DNA of 23,641 nt from Candidatus Segatella albertsiae. Lineage in GTDB: Bacteria > Bacteroidota > Bacteroidia > Bacteroidales > Bacteroidaceae. The position numbers and the translations under genes were made by a program. Below are positions 15,241 through 22,314 of the stretch, one piece after another. Where the stretch lies: assembly GCA_002451555.1 (NCBI GenBank), contig DKCU01000118.1, positions 1-23,641 on the forward strand, in the 5' to 3' direction. Each line of letters opens with the position of its first letter. Position 1 is the first letter of the stretch. The notes under the pieces are model-generated. The model saw nothing but the letters and a program-made list of their open reading frames with translations. It made no database searches and was not told where the DNA came from.

Positions 15241-15272
15241 TAATTCAATGTATTCTTCGAGAGAAATGAAGG

Positions 15273-16487
15273 TTAGATTCGGTATTTGTTGTGATGCTTC
15301 GCCTGGGTGGGAAGTCCATGGAAGCCTCCACCACTAATACCAGGAGAAACGTGTCTTCTTCCACCCACAACACCACAGTAGTCATCCCATCTCGAAGTGA
15401 TGCGATCGACATAACCCGCTGTCTCCGTACCCCTCATGTATCCATGTTTGACCACAGGGTCTTTGTAGAATGTAGGAGAGGCCAACCTCAGAATATATTC
15501 TCGGACAGACTCCCACCTGTATGGGTCGTCACCATGTTTCCGGGCAAGAGCCATCGCATCCCTGATGTGGTACATACCACCATTGTAGGAAGCCAAGGCA
15601 AAGAGGATGCGCTGTCCAGGGTCTCTCACATCAGAGAAATGAGCTTGCAGTTCCGCCATGTATTTCGCAGCCGCCGCCACATTAGGTTCTGGCTGATGTA
15701 TCATTTCCATAGGAAGACCTAGGTGAGAGGCGGTGGAAGGCATGATCTGCATGAGACCGCAAGCCCCAGCCCAAGACTTGGCATTGGGGTCGAAGCAACT
15801 CTCCTGATAGCATTGAGCTGCCATCAAGCGCCAATCCATTCTAGCCTGACCTGCGTATTTCTGAAAAAGATAATCATATCTAGAGATAACACCCTTGGAA
15901 CGATTCAAGAATGAAGAATATACATGTCTCTTGACGCTCTGAGAAGACAACAGCCAATTCTCTTCCTGCTTGACAGATGCAATCATGCCGGGCTTAAACC
16001 AACTATCGAGCGAGTCTGCCAGACTCTTGTTATCGCCCGAGACCACCCATTGCGTCTTGGTGGAATCAGGGGTCACCCCACAGAACAGCAAGTCGCCCTT
16101 GGTATGTTTTCGCGAGAGAGGCACGGCGATGACATCTCCCTCGCCCTTCTCCAACTTACTTATCATCTCGGCGGTATCCTTGCATTCCTCCACGCGCAAT
16201 GACACTCCAATTTTCTCAGCGAACTTCTCGCATAGCAAATACTGTACGCCCATACCATGACCATGATAATCATAATAGGTCGAAGGGCCATTGACGGTGA
16301 GCATAATCAGTTCTCCGTTACTCACGATGTCATCATAAGAAAAACCTTTTTGCGTGCTTTCATTTTCAGATGAGTCACCCTCACCTATAGTTGTTCCCCA
16401 AGGTGTAACTTCAGGTTGAGACTTCTTGGAAGAACATCCAACCAGCCAAAATATTGCAAATAATGCAAATAAATATACTTTATTCAT
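15273..16487 (-). CDS. mltF: MltF-like membrane-bound lytic murein transglycosylase (lipoprotein)
   Basis: A periplasm-facing enzyme that cleaves the glycan strand of peptidoglycan with formation of 1,6-anhydro-muramic ends. The 404-aa protein begins with a lipoprotein signal and lipobox (WLVGC18). Residues about 52-190 form a periplasmic solute-binding-protein-like domain, the regulatory module of MltF. The transglycosylase domain follows from about 205, with the catalytic Glu E229 in CYQESCFDP, and the typical GACGLMQIMPSTA (241-253) and ALASYNGG motifs. The arrangement SBP-like plus SLT is what separates MltF from Slt and MltC. The C-terminus is a short Gly/His tail. The gene is divergent from hisG and probably heads the mltF-symporter transcript. 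Confidence 0.93.
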   Translation of the reverse strand: MNKVYLFALFAIFWLVGCSSKKSQPEVTPWGTTIGEGDSSENESTQKGFSYDDIVSNGELIMLTVNGPSTYYDYHGHGMGVQYLLCEKFAEKIGVSLRVEECKDTAEMISKLEKGEGDVIAVPLSRKHTKGDLLFCGVTPDSTKTQWVVSGDNKSLADSLDSWFKPGMIASVKQEENWLLSSQSVKRHVYSSFLNRSKGVISRYDYLFQKYAGQARMDWRLMAAQCYQESCFDPNAKSWAGACGLMQIMPSTASHLGLPMEMIHQPEPNVAAAAKYMAELQAHFSDVRDPGQRILFALASYNGGMYHIRDAMALARKHGDDPYRWESVREYILRLASPTFYKDPVVKHGYMRGTETAGYVDRITSRWDDYCGVVGGRRHVSPGISGGGFHGLPTQAKHHNKYRI

Positions 16488-16498
16488 GTTTCGGGCGA

Positions 16499-16528
16499 CA
16501 AAGTTACATATTTTTTTGGATATTCAAG
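16499..16528 (-). promoter_or_regulatory. mltF promoter with very short leader
   Basis: TAACTTTG at 16506-16499 on the minus strand is a perfect -7 box. Its -33 partner is weak: CTTG at 16528-16525, 18 nt away. The -7 box ends only 11 nt before the ATG (16487), so the leader would be about 5-7 nt or absent. Confidence 0.65.
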
Positions 16529-16546
16529 CAATTTTGAGTACTTTTG
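16515..16546 (+). promoter_or_regulatory. hisG promoter, Bacteroidota consensus
   Basis: TTTG at 16515-16518, 20-nt spacer, TACTTTTG at 16539-16546: an exact consensus match. Transcription should start near 16551-16554, leaving about 22 nt before the hisG ATG. That is too short for a histidine-codon attenuator. Confidence 0.87.
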
Positions 16547-16574
16547 CAATGTTTTTTAAACAAAATGAAGAAAT

Positions 16575-17426
16575 ATGTTACGAATAGCAGTACAATCTAA
16601 AGGTCGTCTTTTCGATGACACAATGAATTTACTATCTGAGGCTGACATCAAGGTTAGTGCCTCCAAGCGCACACTTTTGGTGCAGTCTTCCAACTTTCCT
16701 CTAGAGGTGTTGTATCTACGTGATGATGACATTCCTCAGAGTGTAGCGAGTGGTGTGGCTGACATCGGCATCGTGGGCGAGAACGAGTTTGTAGAGCGTG
16801 GGGAGAACGCACAAATCATCGACCGCCTCGGGTTCAGCAAATGCCGTTTGAGCTTGGCCATTCCAAAGGAAATCAACTACACAGGTTTGCAGTGGTTTAA
16901 TGGCAAGAAGATTGCCACATCTTATCCAAACATCCTGCGCAACTTTATGAAGAAGAACGGCATCGACGCAGACATCCATGTCATTACAGGTTCTGTAGAA
17001 ATCAGTCCGGGCATTGGTCTGGCAGATGGTATCTTTGACATCGTAAGTTCTGGTTCAACCCTCGTAAGCAACAACTTGGCTGAGGTAGAGGTCGTCATGA
17101 AGAGCGAGGCTCTCTTGATTGGCAACTGGAAGATGGATGAGCACAAGCATCAGATACTGAACGAGATGCTTTTCCGTTTCGAGGCAGTTCGCTCCGCCCA
17201 AGACAAGAAGTACGTGATGATGAATGCGCCTAAGGACAAGGTAGAGGCCATCACAGAAGTACTCCCAGGCATCAAGAGCCCTACCATCATCCCATTGGCC
17301 GACGAGAAATGGTGCAGTATCCATACCGTTCTCGACGAGAAGCGATTCTGGGAAATCATTGGCAAGTTGAAAGAACTTGGCGCACAGGGCATCTTGGTAA
17401 CTCCTATCGAGAAGATGATTTTGTAA
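16575..17426 (+). CDS. hisG: ATP phosphoribosyltransferase HisG (long form)
   Basis: HisG joins ATP and PRPP, the first committed step of histidine synthesis. At 283 aa it is the long form, with two catalytic lobes and a C-terminal regulatory domain (about 210-283, ending GAQGILVTPIEKMIL) that normally gives feedback inhibition by histidine. Landmarks are QSKGRL (7-12), the GVADIGIVGENEF segment near 60-72, and the PRPP loop DIVSSGSTLVSNNL near 155-168. The long form does not need HisZ. It is first in hisG-hisD-hisC under a consensus promoter. An out-of-frame ATG at 16565 opens an 11-codon frame overlapping the hisG start. Confidence 0.97.
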   Translation: MLRIAVQSKGRLFDDTMNLLSEADIKVSASKRTLLVQSSNFPLEVLYLRDDDIPQSVASGVADIGIVGENEFVERGENAQIIDRLGFSKCRLSLAIPKEINYTGLQWFNGKKIATSYPNILRNFMKKNGIDADIHVITGSVEISPGIGLADGIFDIVSSGSTLVSNNLAEVEVVMKSEALLIGNWKMDEHKHQILNEMLFRFEAVRSAQDKKYVMMNAPKDKVEAITEVLPGIKSPTIIPLADEKWCSIHTVLDEKRFWEIIGKLKELGAQGILVTPIEKMIL

Positions 17427-17449
17427 TATAATAAATAATGTATCAAGAC

Positions 17450-17465
17450 AGAGGCCGATGCCTCT
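17450..17465 (+). promoter_or_regulatory. Small hairpin between hisG and hisD
   Basis: AGAGGC-CGAT-GCCTCT, a perfect 6-bp stem with a 4-nt loop in the 71-bp gap. No T-run follows, so it is more likely an mRNA stability or processing structure than a terminator. Confidence 0.45.
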
Positions 17466-17497
17466 CATGATTATTTGAATTTTTAAATGAATTTGGA

Positions 17498-18787
17498 ATG
17501 AAGGTAATAAAGTATCCTGCAAGGGAAGAATGGGGCGAGATAGTAAAGCGCCCACACCTCGACGTATCGCAACTGAATGCTACGGTAGAAGGTGTTCTCA
17601 ATGATGTAAAGAACAATGGCGACAAGGCCGTCATGCATTATGAGGAGAAGTTCGACCATGCCCATCTTACCTCTCTGGCAGTGACAGAGGAAGAGATCAA
17701 AGAGGCAGAAGGGTTGATTTCTCCAGAGTTGAAGCATGCGCTTGAACTGGCCCATCATAACATTGCCACATTCCATCAAAGCCAAAAGTTCGAGGGCGAG
17801 AAGATAGAGACTGCCAAAGGTGTTACTTGCTGGCAGAAAAGCGTAGCGATCCAAAAGGTGGGACTCTATATACCAGGCGGCACCGCTCCCCTATTCTCCA
17901 CTGTCCTGATGCTTGCCACCCCAGCAAAGATAGCTGGTTGTAGCGAAATCGTACTCTGTACTCCTCCCAACAAGGAGGGCAAGGTGAACCCTGCCATCCT
18001 CATGGCTGCCAAAATCGCAGGTGTCAGCAAGATTTTCAAGGCTGGTGGTGTACAAGCCATCGGTGCCATGGCCTATGGTACGGAAAGCGTGCCTAAGGTC
18101 TATAAGATCTTTGGTCCGGGCAATCAATACGTAATGGCTGCTAAACAACATGTTTCTTTACACGATGTCGCTATTGATATGCCTGCGGGTCCTTCTGAGG
18201 TTTGCGTAATAGCCGATGAGACCAGCAATCCTGTGTTCGTGGCTGCCGACCTCTTGTCGCAAGCCGAGCATGGCGTCGATTCTCAGGTTTTCCTCATCTC
18301 GACTTCCGAGGAGATGATAGGGAAAGTCAAGGAGCAAGTCAATGAACAGTTGAAGGCTCTTCCTCGTCTGGAAATGGCACGTAAGTCATTGGATAACTCT
18401 ACATTCGTGTTGGTCAAGGACTATGACGAGGCCATCGACTTGAGTAACACGTATGCCCCTGAGCATCTGATCATCGCCACCAAGAACTACGACCAGCTTG
18501 CCGAGAAGGTTATCAACGCCGGAAGCGTGTTCCTGGGCAACTATGCTTGCGAGAGTGCGGGCGACTATGCCAGCGGCACGAACCACACACTGCCTACCCA
18601 TGGCTATGCACTGGCTTACAATGGTGTCAACCTGGATAGCTACAACCGTAAGATTACTTTCCAACATCTCACGGAAGAAGGTATTGCCAGCATCGGTGAA
18701 GCCGTGGTTACGATGGCGGAAAACGAGATGTTGGAGGCTCATGCCAATGCTATGAGACTCCGTGTCAATGAGGTAAAAAACAAATAA
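17498..18787 (+). CDS. hisD: Histidinol dehydrogenase HisD
   Basis: HisD carries out the last two oxidations of histidine synthesis, histidinol to histidine, using NAD and zinc. The 429-aa protein is full length. By comparison with the E. coli enzyme the zinc ligands are Q255 and H258 (in SQAEHG), D356 (in GDYASGTNH) and H415 (in MLEAHANAMRLR), and the catalytic pair is E322-H323 (APEHLI). All are present. It follows hisG by 71 nt and precedes hisC by 11 nt on the same strand, so one transcript is expected. Confidence 0.97.
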   Translation: MKVIKYPAREEWGEIVKRPHLDVSQLNATVEGVLNDVKNNGDKAVMHYEEKFDHAHLTSLAVTEEEIKEAEGLISPELKHALELAHHNIATFHQSQKFEGEKIETAKGVTCWQKSVAIQKVGLYIPGGTAPLFSTVLMLATPAKIAGCSEIVLCTPPNKEGKVNPAILMAAKIAGVSKIFKAGGVQAIGAMAYGTESVPKVYKIFGPGNQYVMAAKQHVSLHDVAIDMPAGPSEVCVIADETSNPVFVAADLLSQAEHGVDSQVFLISTSEEMIGKVKEQVNEQLKALPRLEMARKSLDNSTFVLVKDYDEAIDLSNTYAPEHLIIATKNYDQLAEKVINAGSVFLGNYACESAGDYASGTNHTLPTHGYALAYNGVNLDSYNRKITFQHLTEEGIASIGEAVVTMAENEMLEAHANAMRLRVNEVKNK

Positions 18788-18798
18788 ACGATTGGTCT

Positions 18799-19842
18799 AT
18801 GAAAGAACTCAAGGATTTGTGCCGAGCTAACATCTGGAATCTAGCTCCATATAGCTGTGCCCGAACGGAATTCAGCGGCAAGAAAGCTCACGTGTTTCTA
18901 GATGCCAACGAGAACCCATACAACGAGCCGTACAACCGCTACCCTGACCCTTTGCAAATAGAATTGAAATCTGTTCTGAGCAAAGTCAAGGACGTTGCTG
19001 TAGAAAATATCTTCCTGGGCAATGGAAGCGATGAGGCCATCGACTTGGTATATCGAGTATTCTGCAATCCAGGCATCGACAATGTAGTAGCTATCGCACC
19101 GACTTATGGTATGTACGAGGTTTGTGCAGACATCAACGATGTGGAATATCGCAGCGTGTTGCTCGACGAACAATACCAGATTACAGCAGACAAATTGCTT
19201 GCTGCTTGCGATGAACACACCAAGGTCATTTGGATATGCAGCCCTAATAATCCTACGGGCAACCTCATCAACGCTGAGGCTATCGTAGGTGTGCTACAGA
19301 GATTTGACGGCATTGTCGTCGTAGATGAAGCATATAGCGACTTCGCTAGCATCCAACCGTTCAGGAGTTATCTGTCTAAATTCCCCAACATGATCGTGCT
19401 CAACACCATGAGCAAGGCATGGGGATGCGCAGCTCTCCGACTGGGCATGGCTTTCGCAAGCAAGCCTATCATCGACATATTCAATAAGGTGAAGTATCCA
19501 TACAATGTCAACTTGCTCACGCAGGAACATGCGATGGAAGTCCTGAAAGACCCATTCCAAACAGATGAATGGATCAAAAACATCCTTCAGGAAAGAGGCA
19601 AGGTTATGACAGCATTCTTGGACTTACCTATCTGCGAGAAGGTTTACCCTACGGAAGCTAACTTTTTCCTCGCTAAGATGACTGACGCACAAGCTATTTA
19701 TCAATACCTAGTCAACCAAGGCATCATCGTGAGAAATCGCAACAAGGTGCAACTATGTGGAAATTGCCTGCGCATTACCATCGGCAAGAAAAGCGAGAAC
19801 ATCGAGTTGTTGGCGGCTTTGAGACAATATGGAGAAGCATGA
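18799..19842 (+). CDS. hisC: Histidinol-phosphate aminotransferase HisC
   Basis: HisC is the PLP-dependent transaminase that makes L-histidinol phosphate from imidazole acetol phosphate. It has 347 aa, a normal size. Landmarks are the PLP lysine K206 in NTMSKAWGCAALRLG, FLGNGSDEAIDL near 73-84, and the ICSPNNPTGN loop near 148-157, all characteristic of fold-type I HisC. It starts 11 nt after hisD. In many Bacteroides genomes hisB follows directly, but here the operon stops at a strong terminator. Confidence 0.97.
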   Translation: MKELKDLCRANIWNLAPYSCARTEFSGKKAHVFLDANENPYNEPYNRYPDPLQIELKSVLSKVKDVAVENIFLGNGSDEAIDLVYRVFCNPGIDNVVAIAPTYGMYEVCADINDVEYRSVLLDEQYQITADKLLAACDEHTKVIWICSPNNPTGNLINAEAIVGVLQRFDGIVVVDEAYSDFASIQPFRSYLSKFPNMIVLNTMSKAWGCAALRLGMAFASKPIIDIFNKVKYPYNVNLLTQEHAMEVLKDPFQTDEWIKNILQERGKVMTAFLDLPICEKVYPTEANFFLAKMTDAQAIYQYLVNQGIIVRNRNKVQLCGNCLRITIGKKSENIELLAALRQYGEA

Positions 19843-19915
19843 GTAAACAATCGCGAATATAAACAATTCTGAAATAATGTTAGAAATAAAATAAGTTTTT
19901 AGCTAGCAATTAGAC

Positions 19916-19953
19916 AAAAAGACTGTCAAGCATCAAAGCTTGACAGTCTTTTT
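19916..19953. terminator. Bidirectional intrinsic terminator between hisC and the GHL10 gene
   Basis: AAAAAGACTGTCAAGC (19916-19931) and GCTTGACAGTCTTTTT (19938-19953) are perfect 16-nt inverted copies with a 6-nt loop, ATCAAA. The A-run and T-run make it work on both strands. It closes the his operon, and also the minus-strand transcript of the GHL10 gene, whose stop codon (19935-19933) falls in the loop and whose last codons form one arm of the stem. Confidence 0.93.
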
Positions 19954-21423
19954 CTTTCCTTTACTTTCGTTGCCCACTCTATCTAGAGAAGTAACCACAT
20001 AAGTAGGTTTACTACCACTTACATAAGGCACCTTGAAAGTAAGGTCGCAAGTTATCTTCATGATCTTAGAGGCATCATTCAAGTTGACATTCTCGCCTTC
20101 CTTGAAACGATAAACCACAAACTTATTGACCTTGTCTCCCCATTTCTTTCCTTTTGGAGCTTTCCAAGAAAGTATAGGTCCGTCTGCCGTCCACTTAAAC
20201 TTGAGACTTTTCACGTCCTTGGGAGCCTTATTGTCCAAGAACGGCATGGCAGGCTGCAAGGCAGGATACTTCCAGTAATAGTCTCTCAAGGTATGCCCGA
20301 TGTTGCCCACGTTGTCAGCAGCCGTCTTGGCATACCAAAGTACCGTACCATGCACATTGTTCATCTGCTGATGCAACTTGTGCTTGGCAGGAAGTTGATG
20401 ACTTCTAGGATTGGAAGGATCAGCAAACTTTGCCGTGCGCTCGATGTCTTCGCCGATGTAAAGAGGGCGATTACCTGCGTTTTTGTTCCACCAAGTAATA
20501 AGCGTCTTGTAGTCGGCGGCACGATTCCCGATTTCCCAGTAAAGTTGTGGTACGCAATAGTCAACCCAACCATTGTTTACCCACAAAAGGACATCTGCAT
20601 AGAGGTCGTCGAAATTCTGCAGACCATGAGTGTCAGAACCATTCGGATCATTCTTCTTGTTGCGATAGATGCCGAAAGGTGACACGCCAAACTTGACCCA
20701 AGGCTTCACACGATGAATCGTCTCCCCCAACTGCTTCACGAAGCGGCTCACATTATCTCTTCTCCAGTCTGCGATATTCCAAAATCCATGCGACTCTTTC
20801 TGGAAGAGTGCTTGGTCAGGTATCTGTTTGCCTGCCACGGGATAAGGATAAAAGTAATCGTCTATGTGCAGGCCATCGACATCATACCGCTCCACTATGT
20901 CTTTTACGACCTTGCAAGTATAATCTGCAGAGGCCTGAAGACCAGGATTGAGCAATACCAAATTATCGTAGGAGAAGCAGAGGTTAGGTTGCTTGACTAC
21001 GACACTGTTGCTAGACAACTGCGACATGGATGTAGAACCATGCTTCGCACGATAAGGGTTAATCCAAGCATGGAGTTCCATACCGCGTTTGTGACACTGC
21101 TCAACCATCCACGCCAAAGGATCCCAATAAGGAGATGGAGCTTGTCCTTGCACACCCGTCAGGAACTTGCTCCACGGCTCCAATTTACTTTCATAAAGAG
21201 CATCACACTCAGCCCTGACCTGAAAGATGATGGCATTGACACCATCCTTCTGCAACTCATCCAGTTGAGAACTTAACATGGATTGAATCTGCTGGGTGCT
21301 CTTACCCATAAACTGTCCATTGACGCACTGAATCCATGCACCTCGGAACTCTCTCTTGTTTTGTGCCGTCATTCCTAATGTAAGAAATAGAGCGACAGCA
21401 AAGGCTACTAGTTTTTTAATCAT
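19933..21423 (-). CDS. Exported GHL10-family (DUF187/YngK-like) glycoside hydrolase-like protein
   Basis: The family is a TIM-barrel glycoside hydrolase-like group; some members act on peptidoglycan-type or other N-acetylated glycans, but the substrate here is unknown. The 496-aa protein has a Sec signal (1-20, MTA before Q21). The barrel begins at REFRGAWIQ (24-32), with GVNAIIFQVRAECDALY (61-77), WINPYRAKHG (120-129) and the acidic active-site candidate GLHIDDYFYP (184-193). An Ig/fibronectin-III-like domain occupies about 400-496. The final residues KTVKL are encoded by one arm of the his-operon terminator. There is no visible promoter in the 156-bp gap upstream, so it may be read together with rarA and the TRIC gene. 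Confidence 0.9.
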   Translation of the reverse strand: MIKKLVAFAVALFLTLGMTAQNKREFRGAWIQCVNGQFMGKSTQQIQSMLSSQLDELQKDGVNAIIFQVRAECDALYESKLEPWSKFLTGVQGQAPSPYWDPLAWMVEQCHKRGMELHAWINPYRAKHGSTSMSQLSSNSVVVKQPNLCFSYDNLVLLNPGLQASADYTCKVVKDIVERYDVDGLHIDDYFYPYPVAGKQIPDQALFQKESHGFWNIADWRRDNVSRFVKQLGETIHRVKPWVKFGVSPFGIYRNKKNDPNGSDTHGLQNFDDLYADVLLWVNNGWVDYCVPQLYWEIGNRAADYKTLITWWNKNAGNRPLYIGEDIERTAKFADPSNPRSHQLPAKHKLHQQMNNVHGTVLWYAKTAADNVGNIGHTLRDYYWKYPALQPAMPFLDNKAPKDVKSLKFKWTADGPILSWKAPKGKKWGDKVNKFVVYRFKEGENVNLNDASKIMKITCDLTFKVPYVSGSKPTYVVTSLDRVGNESKGKKKTVKL

Positions 21424-21456
21424 ATTTTATGTTTAAGTTATTATCATTTTATTCTT

Positions 21457-21548
21457 AAGTTATGACCTGCAGAAGGCATAAGCTATGACTTACAGAAGGC
21501 ATAAGTTATGACCTGCAGGAGGCATAAGCTATGACTTACAGAAGACAT
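21457..21548 (-). repeat. Four 23-bp tandem units upstream of the GHL10 gene, alternating type
   Basis: Units are 21457-21479, 21480-21502, 21503-21525 and 21526-21548. Units 1 and 3 contain GTTATGACCTGCAG; units 2 and 4 contain GCTATGACTTACAG, so the array also has a 46-bp period. Each unit can form a small hairpin (TTATG/CATAA-type arms), and the CCT/AGG pairing of units 1 and 3 becomes CTT/AAG in 2 and 4. The array starts 34 nt upstream of the GHL10 start codon. Confidence 0.92.
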
Positions 21549-21579
21549 AAGCTAAGTTGCAACAGAAAGGCAACCTCGC

Positions 21580-22218
21580 CTAATCCTCGTCCCTCAACTT
21601 CGGCAATGAGATGTGATACTTCACCGCCAAGAAGCGGATGATACAAACGACAGCAAACGCTGCGATAACTGTGATGTATAAACTAACACCAAGATAACTC
21701 AGCAACCAATAAGTCAGTCCACCCAATACACACGCCATCGCATAGATTTCCTTTCTGAAGATGACAGGTTCCTCATTGAGTAAGACATCCCGGATGACGC
21801 CACCTGCCGCCCCCGTGATACATCCCATGATAATGGCCACCCAAAAAGGGAAACCACAATCCAAGGTTTTCTGAATACCCGCAATATTGAAAAGCGCCAA
21901 CCCTAACGTATCGAAAAGGAACCAGGTGTTGTCCAACCTCTTCAAATAGTTGTGGCACACGATGACCACAACTTGAGCAAACAACGTACATATCATGTAA
22001 ATAGGACTCAGCATCCAGAATGGTCGAACACCCAGCATGACATCCCTTATAGTTCCTCCTCCTATGGCAACGGCTATGCCACAGACGAAGCCACCCAACC
22101 AGTCGTAATGCTTGCTCGCTGCCAGTCGGATGCCCGACAGGGCAAAGGCAAAGGTACCTATGAACTCGATGAACCTCTGCAGGTTCATCACAAATTCCGG
22201 GTCATGGTTCAATATCAT
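21580..22218 (-). CDS. TRIC-family trimeric cation channel protein (UPF0126)
   Basis: An inner-membrane protein of the prokaryotic TRIC family, probable potassium-permeable trimeric channels. At 212 aa, with seven hydrophobic segments, it shows the family's internal duplication: GTFAFALSGIRLA (21-33) with GGGTIRDV (53-60), then DTLGLALFNIAGI (103-115) with GGVIRDVL (139-146). The start could also be M11 (ATG at 22188), which would give the more usual short lead before the first helix; M1 at 22218 adds MILNHDPEFV. It lies 96 nt after rarA on the same strand. Confidence 0.92.
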   Translation of the reverse strand: MILNHDPEFVMNLQRFIEFIGTFAFALSGIRLAASKHYDWLGGFVCGIAVAIGGGTIRDVMLGVRPFWMLSPIYMICTLFAQVVVIVCHNYLKRLDNTWFLFDTLGLALFNIAGIQKTLDCGFPFWVAIIMGCITGAAGGVIRDVLLNEEPVIFRKEIYAMACVLGGLTYWLLSYLGVSLYITVIAAFAVVCIIRFLAVKYHISLPKLRDED

Positions 22219-22292
22219 TTTTTCTATTTCCTTCTAAATTATTCTAGTCCTTATTCTAATTATAAATATTATTCTATCAGTGCGATTGAGAC

Positions 22293-22305
22293 GGGCTGAA
22301 AGCCC
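22293..22305. repeat. Solo module A of the composite palindromic element
   Basis: GGGC-TGAAA-GCCC followed by AAAAGC, identical to module A of copy 2 from 3066 to 3085. It ends nine nt from the rarA stop codon (22317-22315). No other module is present nearby. Confidence 0.8.
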
Positions 22306-22314
22306 AAAAGCAAC

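Noticed and set aside
17450..17465. Terminator between hisG and hisD
   Set aside because: The 6-bp stem has no following T-run, and hisD and hisC have no promoter of their own in the gap.
22222..22276. Tandem repeat of TTCTA in front of the TRIC gene
   Set aside because: TTCT recurs at 22222, 22232, 22242, 22254 and 22272, but the spacing drifts and the sequence is simple A/T-rich, so I do not call it an array.
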